Source of the DNA: Rhizobiaceae bacterium
GTDB lineage: Bacteria; Pseudomonadota; Alphaproteobacteria; Rhizobiales; Rhizobiaceae
Assembly: GCA_029212415.1 (NCBI GenBank)
Contig: JARGOF010000038.1
Span: forward strand, 1-49,408
DNA length: 49,408 nt
Direction: 5' to 3'
Under the pieces are notes generated by a model that saw nothing but the letters and a program-made list of their open reading frames with translations, was not told the DNA's origin and ran no database searches. Both the position numbers and the translations under genes were made by a program. Each line of letters opens with the position of its first letter. Positions within the stretch are counted from its first letter, which is position 1. Below, one piece after another: positions 8,365 to 17,465 of the stretch.

Positions 8365-8482
8365 GGCCTCCCCCGATCTCTTTGTGTGCAATTTCCATCG
8401 AGCTTCTGCACAATCATAAAGGGCTTGTGCGCAGCGCGGAAATCATATTTTGTTCCATCCATAAAAACATCAATTTGAATTA

Positions 8483-8500
8483 TGTCAAGATATATTGACA
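8483..8500. promoter_or_regulatory. 18-bp palindrome between mtnK and the ABC importer
   Basis: TGTCAA and TTGACA arms surround GATATA. A further TTGACA follows at 8502-8507. The palindrome lies in the divergent promoter region, where a TTGACA arm could also act as a -35 element in either direction, so a bound repressor could shut both operons. Its GTCA-N8-TGAC layout matches 4261-4278. SorC is the likely binder (inference). Confidence 0.55.
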
Positions 8501-8541
8501 TTTGACAGATTGGCTGTAACGTCAACCTCTGGGAGTGAGAA

Positions 8542-10143
8542 ATGAGTGCATCACCATTGCATCAGACTGCCGCCCGCCCAGTGTTGCAGCCCGAAGGGGG
8601 GGTGCAGCCCCAGGGGGTGTTGAAACTCGAGGGGGTGGAGAAATCCTTCGGCGCCAACAAGGTGCTGCAGGGTGTCGACCTGTCGATATCCGCCGGCGAG
8701 ATCGTGGTGCTGATGGGGGCCAATGGTGCGGGAAAATCCACCCTGGTCAAGATCATCGCCGGTGTGCATGACGCCGATACCGGCAGCATCGCGCTTGACG
8801 GCGTCGCCTTCAATCCCTCCTCACCGGCAGAAGCAATCCGCTCCGGTGTCTGTATCGTCCATCAGTCGATCAATGATGGCGTGGCGCCCGATCTCAGTGT
8901 CGCCCAGAACCTGTTGCTCGACCGTTTGTGCAATGGCGAAACCGGATTTTTCTTCACTCCCGGCAAAGCGCGCAAAGAGGCGCAGACCATAGCGGCGACG
9001 CTTGAACTGGATCTTGATCTCGACCGGCCGGTGCGTGAACTCAATCTTGCCGACCGCCAGCTGGTATCCATATCGCGGGCCCTGGCGCAAAACCCCAAAT
9101 TGCTGATCCTCGACGAGCCGACATCCTCCCTGTCGCAGCGCGAGGCCGAACGCCTGTTCACCATCGTCGAAGGTCTGCGGGCAAGCGGCGTGGCCATTCT
9201 TTATATCTCCCACCGCATGTCGGATATCCGCCGCCTGGCAGACCGGATCATTGCCCTGCGGGACGGCAGGATAACCGGCACATTCGAAAAGCCGCTGAAC
9301 TATGAGGCTGCTGTCAACGCCATGCTGGGCCACGGCCTTCTGGCCACCCGCAATCAGGCGGGCGAACGGGGCGAGCATCTGTTCGAGGCACGCGATATTG
9401 TCCTGAAAAATGGCAGCGCACCCTTCTCCTTTGCGCTGGCGCGCGGTGAAATCGTCGCCCTGACCGGCCTGGTCGGAACAGGCAAAAGCGAACTGGCCGA
9501 ATGCATGTTCGGTGTCAGAAAACCTCTGTCCGGTGCTTTCGAACTGCTCGCCAAGACCTATGATCCGGCAAGCCCCGGCGAGGCCATCGCCAAAGGCGTG
9601 TTCATGGCCGCAAAGGACCGGGCCAATTCATCGATCATTCCCGGCTTTGACATTGCCCGCAATCTGACCTTGCCTTTCCTGACCAGTTTTTCGACCATGG
9701 GAACGCTCAACCGGCGGCGCGAGAACCAGTCGGCGCGCATCATGATCGACCAGTTGGATGTTGTCTGCCAGTCCGAGCAGGATATGCTGTCCGCCCTTTC
9801 GGGAGGCAATCAGCAAAAGGTCGTCATCGCCCGCTGGCTGTCTCAGCCCAGCCGTGTGCTGGTGCTCGACGAGCCGTTTCAGGGCGTTGATATCAGGGCG
9901 CGCGGCGACATCGGCCGCAAATTGCGCGAGACGGCGCAGGAGCGCGCCACACTCATTCTCACCGCCGAGCTTGACGAGGCTCTGGAGGTGGCAGACCGTA
10001 TTCTGGTCATGAGCAATCACACGATCGTCGGCGAACATCGCACCGCTGATCTGGACATGGATGCACTTCTGGCGCAGATATCCGGCGCATCCATCATCGC
10101 ACAACAGGCAGCATCCGTCAGTGATGCCGCACACGGGAATTGA
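8542..10143 (+). CDS. Ribose-type sugar ABC importer, double ATPase subunit (RbsA-like)
   Basis: A 533-residue cytoplasmic protein with two fused nucleotide-binding domains, the hallmark of the CUT2 (RbsA/XylG/MglA) sugar importers. Domain 1 has Walker A GANGAGKST at 59-67 and Walker B LLILDEP near 187. Domain 2 has the degenerate Walker A GLVGTGKSE near 310, signature LSGGNQQK near 418 and Walker B VLVLDEP near 440; a degenerate second site is normal for this family. The ATG has GGGAG eight bases upstream. It is first in the importer operon, three bases before the permease gene, and divergent from mtnK. Together with the permease and binding protein it should import a pentose-like sugar, probably the substrate of MtnK. 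Confidence 0.95.
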   Translation: MSASPLHQTAARPVLQPEGGVQPQGVLKLEGVEKSFGANKVLQGVDLSISAGEIVVLMGANGAGKSTLVKIIAGVHDADTGSIALDGVAFNPSSPAEAIRSGVCIVHQSINDGVAPDLSVAQNLLLDRLCNGETGFFFTPGKARKEAQTIAATLELDLDLDRPVRELNLADRQLVSISRALAQNPKLLILDEPTSSLSQREAERLFTIVEGLRASGVAILYISHRMSDIRRLADRIIALRDGRITGTFEKPLNYEAAVNAMLGHGLLATRNQAGERGEHLFEARDIVLKNGSAPFSFALARGEIVALTGLVGTGKSELAECMFGVRKPLSGAFELLAKTYDPASPGEAIAKGVFMAAKDRANSSIIPGFDIARNLTLPFLTSFSTMGTLNRRRENQSARIMIDQLDVVCQSEQDMLSALSGGNQQKVVIARWLSQPSRVLVLDEPFQGVDIRARGDIGRKLRETAQERATLILTAELDEALEVADRILVMSNHTIVGEHRTADLDMDALLAQISGASIIAQQAASVSDAAHGN

Positions 10144-10146
10144 ACA

Positions 10147-11154
10147 ATGGCAAACACTGCAAAGGCACAAACACGCTTCAGGGATCTGGCCATTCGCTAT
10201 GGCTTCCTGGTGTTGTTGCTGGTCATTGTCATCTTCTTCACGGTGATGGAACCGGCATTCATGTCGCTGCGCTCCATGGTGTTCATCTTCCAGTCCGTTT
10301 CGATCACCGCTGTGCTTGCTCTTGGCGTGACCGCAACCCTTGTGGTGGACGGGTTCGACCTTTCCATCGGTTCCGTGGCGGCATCATCGATGATGACCGC
10401 GTCCTACGCGATGGTTGTCTGGGGTCTGGGCTCGGTCGAGGCGGTGGCCCTGTGCCTGCTGCTGGGCCTGGGCGTTGGCCTGTTCAACGGCCTGCTGGTG
10501 GTCGTGGCGCGCGTTCCGGACCTGCTGGCGACGCTCGGCACCATGTTCCTGCTGCTTGGCCTGCAGCTCATTCCAACCGCCGGTCGCTCCATCGCCAAGG
10601 GCATGATGATGCCTGATGGCTCGACATCGACCGGGGAATTCGACAAGTCCTTCCTGTTTCTGGGCAGGCACCGCCTGTGGGATATCGTGCCGGTCTCCGT
10701 CATCATCATGCTGGCGCTGGCGCTGGTCATCTGGTTCTTTCTGGAATTCACCCGCTGGGGCCGCGTCATGTATGCGATCGGCAGCAATGAACTGGCCAGC
10801 CGTCTGGCCGGTGCGCCGGTCAGTCGCTACAAGATTGCCGCCTATATGATCTCCGGCGTCTCCGCATCGATCGGCGGCATCCTGCTTGCCGCACGGGTCG
10901 GCAGGGGCGATGTCAGTTCGGGCAACAACCTGCTTCTGGATGCGGTGGCCGCCGCGCTGATCGGCTTTGCCGTGCTGGGCGTTGCCAAGCCGAATGCCTT
11001 CGGTACACTGGTCGGCGCGCTGTTCGTCGGTGTTTTGTTGCAGGGACTGACCATGATGAACGCGCCCTATTATGCACAGGATTTCGTCAAGGGCAGCGTG
11101 CTGGTCTTTGCCCTCGTCTTTACTTTCAGCCTCACAAGGGCTGCTCGTCGCTGA
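10147..11154 (+). CDS. Ribose-type sugar ABC importer, permease subunit (RbsC-like)
   Basis: A 335-residue inner-membrane protein with about eight to ten hydrophobic helices, of the BPD_transp_2 (RbsC/XylH) family. Typical features are the GVTATLVVDGFDLSIGS segment early on, TRWGRVMYAIGSNELASRLAG in the cytoplasmic loop that meets the ATPase, and YMISGVSASIGGILLAARVG after it. It starts three bases after the ATPase gene and precedes the binding-protein gene by 72 bases. It forms the transmembrane channel; CUT2 permeases usually act as homodimers. Confidence 0.95.
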   Translation: MANTAKAQTRFRDLAIRYGFLVLLLVIVIFFTVMEPAFMSLRSMVFIFQSVSITAVLALGVTATLVVDGFDLSIGSVAASSMMTASYAMVVWGLGSVEAVALCLLLGLGVGLFNGLLVVVARVPDLLATLGTMFLLLGLQLIPTAGRSIAKGMMMPDGSTSTGEFDKSFLFLGRHRLWDIVPVSVIIMLALALVIWFFLEFTRWGRVMYAIGSNELASRLAGAPVSRYKIAAYMISGVSASIGGILLAARVGRGDVSSGNNLLLDAVAAALIGFAVLGVAKPNAFGTLVGALFVGVLLQGLTMMNAPYYAQDFVKGSVLVFALVFTFSLTRAARR

Positions 11155-11226
11155 CGCGGTTTTCGCGTCGGATTTTGCCTGCCGGAAGCCTCATGCTCCG
11201 GTTCACTCACAGTGGGAGGATACAAA

Positions 11227-12282
11227 ATGCTAAACAGGATAACCCGGCGCATGATCGTCAAACTGGGACTTGCCGCCATGGCGACGACCGGACTTGGTTT
11301 TGCCGCCCAGGCGGCAGACATGCCCAAACCATTCGACAAGCCCGGCGACGTCAAGATCGCGCTGGTGCGCTATCTTTCAACCGGTGACTTCTTCCAGGCC
11401 TATCTGTCCGGTGTCGAACGTCAGTCCGAAGCGCTTGGCGTTGACCTGCGCATCTTCGATTCGCGTCAGGATGCGGCCCTGCAGGCCGACATGGTCGATC
11501 AGGCCATTGCTCTGGGTGTGGACGGCATCGTGGTTCAGCATGGCCTGACGGAAGCCATGTCAGAGGCCGTGCAGCGCGCTGTCGATGCCGGCATCAAGGT
11601 GGTGGCTTTTGATGTGAACGTCGGAAACCCGGCTGTGCCGCAGATCGAGCAGAGCGACCAGCTTCTGGCGCAGCTTGCCCTCGAACAGGCGATCAAGGAC
11701 AATGGTGAAAGCTTCACCGCCGGTTACGTCTATGTGGCCGGTATCGCACCTCTGGATCGCCGCGATGAAAAATGGCGGGAATTCAAGGAAAAATATCCCG
11801 GCATCAATGAAGTGGCCCAGTTCGGAACGCTCGACAATCCGATCGCAAACTCGGTCGCCAACCAGGCCTCTGCCGTGCTGCGCGCCAATCCGACCATCAA
11901 TGTGATGTTCGCTCCCTATGACGAATTTGCCAAGGGTGTGAAGATTGCCGTTGATGAAGCGGGTCTCAACAAGGACGTCAAGATCTACAGCGCCGACGTG
12001 TCCTCGGCTGACATTCAGGCGATGCGTGAAGGCGACAGTGCATGGGTTGCGACGGCTGCCACCAATCCGGCTGTTGTCGGCGAAGTGTCCGTGCGTGCTC
12101 TGGCCATGTTGCTGGCAGGTGAAGATCCAGGCCACAATGTCATCGTGCCGCCAACCTTGATCACGCGTGACATGCTGATGGAACTCGACATCGAAAACAT
12201 GGAACAGCTTTCGGCCAAACTGCCGCAGTTCGCCCATGCCGATGTTGCCGTTGCCGACTGGATGCCATTGCCGAGCCGTTGA
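11227..12282 (+). CDS. Ribose-type sugar ABC importer, periplasmic binding protein (RbsB-like)
   Basis: A 351-residue periplasmic-binding-protein (PBP1/RbsB-like) subunit. The N-terminus has a signal peptide with a twin arginine (TRRMIVKLG) and a likely cleavage after AAQA, so Tat export is possible although the motif is not perfect. The mature protein begins near ADMPKPF and shows the fold's repeated segments, such as QADMVDQAIALGVDGIVVQ and KVVAFDVN. The ATG at 11227 is chosen for GGGAGGA seven bases upstream. A strong terminator follows at 12341-12368, closing the importer operon. Its ligand cannot be read from sequence; context suggests 5-methylthioribose, 5-deoxyribose or a related pentose. 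Confidence 0.93.
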   Translation: MLNRITRRMIVKLGLAAMATTGLGFAAQAADMPKPFDKPGDVKIALVRYLSTGDFFQAYLSGVERQSEALGVDLRIFDSRQDAALQADMVDQAIALGVDGIVVQHGLTEAMSEAVQRAVDAGIKVVAFDVNVGNPAVPQIEQSDQLLAQLALEQAIKDNGESFTAGYVYVAGIAPLDRRDEKWREFKEKYPGINEVAQFGTLDNPIANSVANQASAVLRANPTINVMFAPYDEFAKGVKIAVDEAGLNKDVKIYSADVSSADIQAMREGDSAWVATAATNPAVVGEVSVRALAMLLAGEDPGHNVIVPPTLITRDMLMELDIENMEQLSAKLPQFAHADVAVADWMPLPSR

Positions 12283-12294
12283 GCTAAAAAGACC

Positions 12295-12332
12295 GCACCG
12301 CAGTTCGATCCGAAATGGTTGATTTGCGGTGC
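12295..12332 (+). repeat. Inverted repeat after the importer operon
   Basis: GCACCGCA at 12295-12302 and TGCGGTGC at 12325-12332 are perfect arms with a 22-base loop, just before the terminator hairpin. It could protect the 3' end of the importer message. Confidence 0.4.
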
Positions 12333-12340
12333 TGCGACAA

Positions 12341-12368
12341 GGGCGGCGAGTAAGGCCGCCCTTTTTTT
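12341..12368 (+). terminator. Rho-independent terminator of the importer operon
   Basis: GGGCGGC (12341-12347) pairs with GCCGCCC (12355-12361) around a seven-base loop and is followed by seven T residues. Confidence 0.9.
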
Positions 12369-12437
12369 GTGTTCAATCCGCTGTATTCTCGCTATTGGAA
12401 CCTGTCGTCGTTCCGTTGGTATATGAGAGCCTGCCTC

Positions 12438-13328
12438 ATGAGATTGCCGTTTCGCTTTTGCCTCACACTCTGCTTGGCCCTCTGCTTGGCCCTCTGTCTT
12501 GGGCTGATCGCGAGTCTGTTCGCCGGGGCGATACCGCAGGCAATGGCCCAGCAGGCCTCTGCGGCAATTCCCAATTACTGGGATCCGCGTGAGCGCGTTG
12601 ACGTTCCGGACCTGTCGCCGCGCACCCGCATCCGTTTTTTGACCACGCATGATTTTCCGCCCTTCAACTTCATTGACCAGAACAGCCGTGTATCGGGTTT
12701 TCACGTCGATCTGGCGCGGGAAATCTGTGATGAACTGGGTGTGGAGGCAAAATGCCAGATCCAGATCCTGCCCTGGGAAGAACTGGCCGCAGCCATGCAG
12801 ACCGGGCAGGGCGAAGCCATTATTGCCGGCCTCTCGATGAGCGAAGAAAGCCGCAAGGATTATCTTTTTACCCGCCCGTTTCTGAAGTTTCCGGCGCGGT
12901 TCATCCGGGCGAAAAACAAGGCAATCGAGGGCGAGGATGCAGCCGCCCTGGCCGGCAAGAAGGTTGGTGTTCTTGCCAATTCAACCCATGCGGCGATGTT
13001 GCGCGCCTATTTCCCGGACATCCAATCGGTGACATTTGACCGGTCCGACTGGCTCTATGACGCTTTGAAGTCCGGCGATATCGATGCCATTTTCGGCGAT
13101 GGTGTGCAGCTGTCCTTCTGGCTGACAAGCAAGGGGGCAAAAGACTGCTGTTCCTATTTCGATGGCCCCTATTTCGCCCCGTCCTTCCTCGGCGAAGGTC
13201 TGTCGATCGCCGTGCGGCGCGACAGTCCTGATCTGGTCGAGGCCTTTGATCATGCGCTGCTGGAAATCAGCAAGGACGGGCGCATGCGCGAATTGTATTT
13301 CCGCTATTTTCCCAATGGATTGTACTGA
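12438..13328 (+). CDS. Periplasmic solute-binding protein family 3 (amino-acid-binding-like)
   Basis: A 296-residue exported protein. The signal peptide is leucine/cysteine-rich and contains a short internal repeat (LCLALCLALCLGL, from a repeated DNA segment at about 12470-12500), with likely cleavage after AMAQ. The mature part is an SBP_bac_3 domain: RIRFLTTHDFPPFNF, then GFHVDLAREICDELG, GEAIIAGLSMSEESR and AVRRDSPDLVEAF. Such proteins bind amino acids or related small polar molecules for an ABC importer or a sensor. No permease or ATPase adjoins it, so its partner is encoded elsewhere or it works alone. The start is uncertain: 12438 has AGAG upstream, and an ATG at 12423 is also possible. 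Confidence 0.85.
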   Translation: MRLPFRFCLTLCLALCLALCLGLIASLFAGAIPQAMAQQASAAIPNYWDPRERVDVPDLSPRTRIRFLTTHDFPPFNFIDQNSRVSGFHVDLAREICDELGVEAKCQIQILPWEELAAAMQTGQGEAIIAGLSMSEESRKDYLFTRPFLKFPARFIRAKNKAIEGEDAAALAGKKVGVLANSTHAAMLRAYFPDIQSVTFDRSDWLYDALKSGDIDAIFGDGVQLSFWLTSKGAKDCCSYFDGPYFAPSFLGEGLSIAVRRDSPDLVEAFDHALLEISKDGRMRELYFRYFPNGLY

Positions 13329-13336
13329 AGCCGGCT

Positions 13337-14146
13337 CTACTTTCGAAAGGGCAACATCAGAGCCCATGCGAGGCGTGAAGGCGCCTTGTCACGATATTCC
13401 TTCAGACCGATCTCCATGCCCTCATGGCCAAGTCTTGGCTGTGCCCAATAGGTCTTGAACAGCCGATCCCAGAAGGGGAAATTGAAGCCGTAATTGGTGT
13501 CGGTTTCCCTGTGATCGCTGGAATGGTGGACCCGGTGCATATCAGGCGTCACCAGTACCAGCCGCAGCACCCGGTCCAGCCCCAGCGGCAGGCGGGCATT
13601 GGAGTGGTTGAACATGGCGGTGCCATTGAGCACGATCTCGAAAATCAGAACTGCCACGGCCGGTGGGCCGAGGCAGACAATGATCAGGGCTTTCCACAGC
13701 ATGGAAAGGACAATTTCAAGCGGGTGAAAGCGCAGCGCTGTGGTCACGTCGAAACCCGTGTCGGAATGGTGCATGCGATGTATGCGCCACAACAGGGGTA
13801 TCTTGTGGCTGGCGACATGTTCCAGCCAGACGGAGAAATCCAGAATGACAAAGGCAATGATTCCGGCGATCCAGACCGGAACGTCAAGATAGGCAAACAA
13901 TCCATAGCCCTGATCGCTGGCCCATAGGGCCGTGCCAACGGCCGCCAGGGGAAAGATCACCCTGAGGGCAATGGATGACACCACCACCATCGACAGATTG
14001 GTAAACCACCGGCGCGCCTTCAGAGCGCCGATGACTTCGTCACGCTGCAGGCGTGGACTGAGCAGTTCGAACAGGGCCATCGACAGAAAAATGACAGCGA
14101 AGGCCAGCAGCCGCACCAGGGGTTCAGACAGGCCAAACAGCGCCAT
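13337..14146 (-). CDS. Sterol desaturase / fatty acid hydroxylase superfamily membrane protein
   Basis: A 269-residue protein with about four membrane helices and the histidine clusters that bind the di-iron centre: HVASH, HRMHHSD, NHSN and HRVHHS. Members hydroxylate or desaturate lipids using O2 at the membrane; the substrate here is unknown. The start ATG has GGAG seven bases upstream. It lies 23 bases downstream of the TerB-like gene on the same strand and is convergent with the family 3 binding-protein gene, only eight bases apart. Confidence 0.9.
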   Translation of the reverse strand: MALFGLSEPLVRLLAFAVIFLSMALFELLSPRLQRDEVIGALKARRWFTNLSMVVVSSIALRVIFPLAAVGTALWASDQGYGLFAYLDVPVWIAGIIAFVILDFSVWLEHVASHKIPLLWRIHRMHHSDTGFDVTTALRFHPLEIVLSMLWKALIIVCLGPPAVAVLIFEIVLNGTAMFNHSNARLPLGLDRVLRLVLVTPDMHRVHHSSDHRETDTNYGFNFPFWDRLFKTYWAQPRLGHEGMEIGLKEYRDKAPSRLAWALMLPFRK

Positions 14147-14169
14147 TCATGGTCTCCGGTTGATCAAGT

Positions 14170-14583
14170 CTAGTGGGTGCGATAGCGCGCCATGGCGCCA
14201 CGCTCGATGGCGGCGCATGTCAATTTGTCGAGGCCCAGCCTGTCACGCAGCAGCTGCAGCAGTCGAAGCTCTTCCTGCTCCACATGCAGATCGGCAGCGG
14301 CAATCTCCACGGCCAGCGCATAAGCCGTATCGTAGAGATTATGCGGCAATGCGTCATGCACAATCAGGAGAACAGTATCAAGACCATCCTGTTCGCTCAA
14401 AATGGCACCGCAATCCTTTGAGACGCGCAGCAGTCTTTCCTCATTGAAGTCATTGAAAATAGGCACGGTACGCGTGATGTTTCCGATCTGCCCCAATTCG
14501 GCATCGGTCATGCTTCTGTCAACGGCGGACATTGTAACCATGATATAAATGAGTGCGTCCTGAATTGTGATCGGAGATGACAT
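14170..14583 (-). CDS. TerB-family (tellurite resistance-like) protein
   Basis: A 137-residue soluble, all-helical protein of the TerB/DjlA-like family. The first helix has YIMVTMSAVDRSMTDAELGQI and a second acidic segment (AAADLHVEQEELRLL) near the C-terminus, the usual pair of metal-linked motifs. The exact role of stand-alone TerB proteins is not established; tellurite resistance should not be assumed. The ATG at 14583 has AAGGA six bases upstream. It is divergent from lysS and probably co-transcribed with the hydroxylase-like gene. Confidence 0.8.
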   Translation of the reverse strand: MSSPITIQDALIYIMVTMSAVDRSMTDAELGQIGNITRTVPIFNDFNEERLLRVSKDCGAILSEQDGLDTVLLIVHDALPHNLYDTAYALAVEIAAADLHVEQEELRLLQLLRDRLGLDKLTCAAIERGAMARYRTH

Positions 14584-14886
14584 GCAAGGTCCTTCTGCAT
14601 CTGCTTGCGAATATGATTGCATCTAAACTAGGAACCGGCAGGGGCCAGCGCAAGGCCGTTGTTTCGCATGGCTGTGACAAAACCAAGGCAGGCCGACGAT
14701 ATATGCGCTGCAACATTGACCTTCAACGGCCTTCGGCATAGGTTCCGCGCGCCGCTGAGGGTGTAATTTTCTGCGGCAAAACCGACCAACCATGTTAAAT
14801 GGCCCGATGACAATCGCCGGGTAAAAGAGTTCCAGCCAATCTGGCTGAGCAGTCCATTGCCGACTGTGCACAAGCGTGAAAGTGAA
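14584..14886. other. Divergent promoter region between terB-like gene and lysS
   Basis: About 300 bases without a supported gene. It must contain promoters for both divergent genes, but I see no clear consensus element. Confidence 0.4.
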
Positions 14887-16554
14887 ATGATGCGTACGAA
14901 CCGTCCAACCGAGCTCGATCTTGATGAAGATATGATGGCGGCAGCGGCGCAGGCGAAAGCCTGGCCGTTCGAAGAGGCACGCAAAATCATCAAACGCTAT
15001 GAAAAAAGCGGCTTTCCCGATGTTGTGCTGTTCGAAACCGGATACGGCCCCTCCGGGCTCCCGCATATCGGCACATTCGGCGAGGTTGCGCGCACTTCCA
15101 TGGTGCGCCATGCTTTCCGCGTCCTGACCGGCGACAGCGTCAAGACAAAGATCCTGTGCTTTTCCGATGATATGGACGGACTGCGCAAGGTTCCGACCAA
15201 TCTGCCGAACCAGGAAATGCTGCAGGAGCATTTGGGCAAGCCGCTCAGCCGTATTCCTGACCCTTTTTCCAATGAATATCCCTCCTTTGGCGCTGCAAAC
15301 AATGCCCGTTTGAGGGTCTTCCTTGATCGCTTCGGCTTTGATTACGAGTTCGCCTCGGCAACCGATTATTATACGCAAGGTCGCTTCGACGAAGCCCTGT
15401 TGCGCATGCTGGCTGTCTATGACGATGTGATGAAGATCATTCTTCCCACCCTTGGCGAGGAGCGTCGCCAGACCTATTCGCCCTTCCTGCCCGTGTGCAA
15501 GCGCACCGGCAAGGTTCTGCAGGTGCCGATGATTGCCCGTGATGCAGAGGCCGGCACCATCACCTACCTTGATCCGGAAACCGGTGAAGCTGTGGAAACC
15601 GGTGTGACGGGCGGCCAGGTCAAGTGCCAGTGGAAGGCCGATTGGGCGCTGCGCTGGTTTGCCCTTGGTGTCGACTACGAAATGGCCGGCAAGGACCTGA
15701 TTGACAGTGTCACCCTGTCTTCAAAAGTCTGCCGGGCGCTTGGCGGGCGTGCGCCGGAAGGTTTCAATTACGAGCTGTTTCTTGATGAAAACGGCCAGAA
15801 GATTTCAAAGTCGAAAGGCAACGGCCTGACGATCAACGATTGGCTGGCCTATGCATCGGAGGAAAGCCTCAGCCTCTACATGTTCCAGAAGCCCAAGACG
15901 GCCAAGAAGCTGTATTTCGATGTGATTCCCAAGGCTGTCGATGAATATTATACATTCCTGTCGGCCTATCAGCGCCAGGACTGGAAAAACCGCCTGGGCA
16001 ACCCGGTCTGGCACATGCATGACGGCAATCCGCCCAATATTGAAAATCCGGTGCCTTTCGCCATGCTGCTCAATCTTGTCAGCGCCTCCAATGCCGAAAA
16101 CAGCGATGTTCTGTGGGGGTATATTTCCCGCTACGCGCCCGGTGTGACGCAGCAGACGCATCCCGAGCTGGATGAACTGGTTGGCTATGCAATTCGTTAC
16201 TTCAATGATTTCGTCAAACCCAACAAGGTTTTCCGTGCGGCTGATCCGGTCGAACGTGAGGCGCTTGCAGCCTTTGACCAGAAACTCGCCGAACTGCCTG
16301 CAGATGCCGATGGTTCGATGATTCAGGACGCCCTGCTGGACGTGGCCCGGGAAATCGAGCGCTATCAGGATCTGAAAAAGACCAGCCCGCAAGGCGGTCC
16401 GGGCGTTTCGGTCGCCGTTTTCCAGATGCTTTATCAGGTGCTTTTGGGCCAGGAGCGCGGTCCGCGTTTTGGCTCCTTTGTTGCGCTCTACGGCATCAAG
16501 GAGACCCGTGCGCTCATTGCGAAGGCTCTGGCGGATCAACTGACACGGGATTGA
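14887..16554 (+). CDS. lysS: Lysyl-tRNA synthetase, class I
   Basis: A 555-residue class I lysine-tRNA ligase, the archaeal-type enzyme also found in many Alphaproteobacteria in place of the class II enzyme. The HIGH-like motif is PHIG at 59-62 and the KMSKS-like motif is KISKSKGN near 305. It charges tRNA-Lys using ATP. The first of two adjacent ATGs at 14887 is taken as the start; the preceding region has only a weak GTGAAAG ribosome site. The 3' end overlaps the convergent nuclease gene by 41 bases. Confidence 0.95.
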   Translation: MMRTNRPTELDLDEDMMAAAAQAKAWPFEEARKIIKRYEKSGFPDVVLFETGYGPSGLPHIGTFGEVARTSMVRHAFRVLTGDSVKTKILCFSDDMDGLRKVPTNLPNQEMLQEHLGKPLSRIPDPFSNEYPSFGAANNARLRVFLDRFGFDYEFASATDYYTQGRFDEALLRMLAVYDDVMKIILPTLGEERRQTYSPFLPVCKRTGKVLQVPMIARDAEAGTITYLDPETGEAVETGVTGGQVKCQWKADWALRWFALGVDYEMAGKDLIDSVTLSSKVCRALGGRAPEGFNYELFLDENGQKISKSKGNGLTINDWLAYASEESLSLYMFQKPKTAKKLYFDVIPKAVDEYYTFLSAYQRQDWKNRLGNPVWHMHDGNPPNIENPVPFAMLLNLVSASNAENSDVLWGYISRYAPGVTQQTHPELDELVGYAIRYFNDFVKPNKVFRAADPVEREALAAFDQKLAELPADADGSMIQDALLDVAREIERYQDLKKTSPQGGPGVSVAVFQMLYQVLLGQERGPRFGSFVALYGIKETRALIAKALADQLTRD

Positions 16555-17287
16555 GGCTGACGGACAGTTCTGCCTGGCTGTCAGGCAGATCAGGCCTGGG
16601 ACCGCGCGGGTCGTCTCCATAAAGGCCCTTGCCGGCCTCACGCGCGGCCTGCGCGACTTCAGCATAGGCGCTGCCCTCGATGGCGCGCGCCCATCCGCTG
16701 CCGGCAAGCCAGGCAGCCGGGTCCTCTTTGCCCACCTGACAGGCGGCGGTGATCACGTCACTCCATTTTGCCGCCGGCACGGTGCAATTCATTGAGCGTC
16801 CGCGCAGGAAGTTGCGAAAGGCCGTGCGCGCGATGATGCCGCAGGGCCAGGATGACCCGGAGGGGCCGTCACAGGTCTCGCCGGTCTCGACAACGTCAAT
16901 GCCTTCCAGCTGCAACACGGCCTTTCCATAGGTCACCCGCCCGGCGGCAGTCACCACAGGGCGATGCAGCAAGGTTCTGCGCGGTCCTGTCTGTTTTGGC
17001 GGCTTCGGGGTCAAGGCCTTGCGCGGTGGCAGGCGTTCCAGCGCCGCCGTATGTTTTGTAAAGGGTTGGGCAAACAGTTTGGGGGCAATGGGGCGCGGGG
17101 CGTTTATGCCGGGTGCCGGCTCCTGTGCCGGCTGTGGTGCCAGCTCGGTTATTGGTGCCGCATTTTTTGTTTCCGCCTCTGGAGATTGAGGGCGGCTTGC
17201 AACGGGACTATTGTCGTCGGGCAAAAATTGATAAAGGATCACGGCTGCAATCACCAGCGCGAGCAGGCTCAAAAGTGATCGGCGCAT
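16514..17287 (-). CDS. Membrane-anchored thermonuclease-like (SNase fold) protein
   Basis: A 257-residue protein. Residues 5-23 form a membrane anchor or signal ([17 protein letters not shown]), followed by a proline-rich linker to about 110 and a staphylococcal-nuclease-like domain at the C-terminal end ([14 protein letters not shown], then [15 protein letters not shown] and [14 protein letters not shown]). Four cysteines occur in the domain, consistent with an oxidised periplasmic protein. The order of catalytic Arg/Glu residues is not fully evident, so nuclease activity is uncertain. The ATG at 17287 is chosen because the hydrophobic segment follows directly and GGGGA lies upstream. Its end overlaps lysS. 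Confidence 0.8.
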   Translation of the reverse strand: MRRSLLSLLALVIAAVILYQFLPDDNSPVASRPQSPEAETKNAAPITELAPQPAQEPAPGINAPRPIAPKLFAQPFTKHTAALERLPPRKALTPKPPKQTGPRRTLLHRPVVTAAGRVTYGKAVLQLEGIDVVETGETCDGPSGSSWPCGIIARTAFRNFLRGRSMNCTVPAAKWSDVITAACQVGKEDPAAWLAGSGWARAIEGSAYAEVAQAAREAGKGLYGDDPRGPRPDLPDSQAELSVSLNPVSVDPPEPSQ

Positions 17288-17405
17288 GTTCTGGTTTTCC
17301 CCGCTGTCGTGTCTGCCTTGAGCCTTGACAACCACAATACAACGGATTGTCTTTCAAATGGCGTGAAACGTCAAACAACATGCGCTTCAGGAATCCGGAC
17401 AATAA

Positions 17406-17429
17406 AAAGCCGCCAGCGAGGGCGGCTTT
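17406..17429 (-). terminator. Terminator downstream of the first DUF1127 gene
   Basis: AAAGCCGCC (17406-17414) and GGCGGCTTT (17421-17429) are perfect nine-base arms; read on the minus strand the stem ends in a run of five T. Confidence 0.8.
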
Positions 17430-17465
17430 GATGGCACGGAGACGATTTCCCGGATGGGAGCGGTC

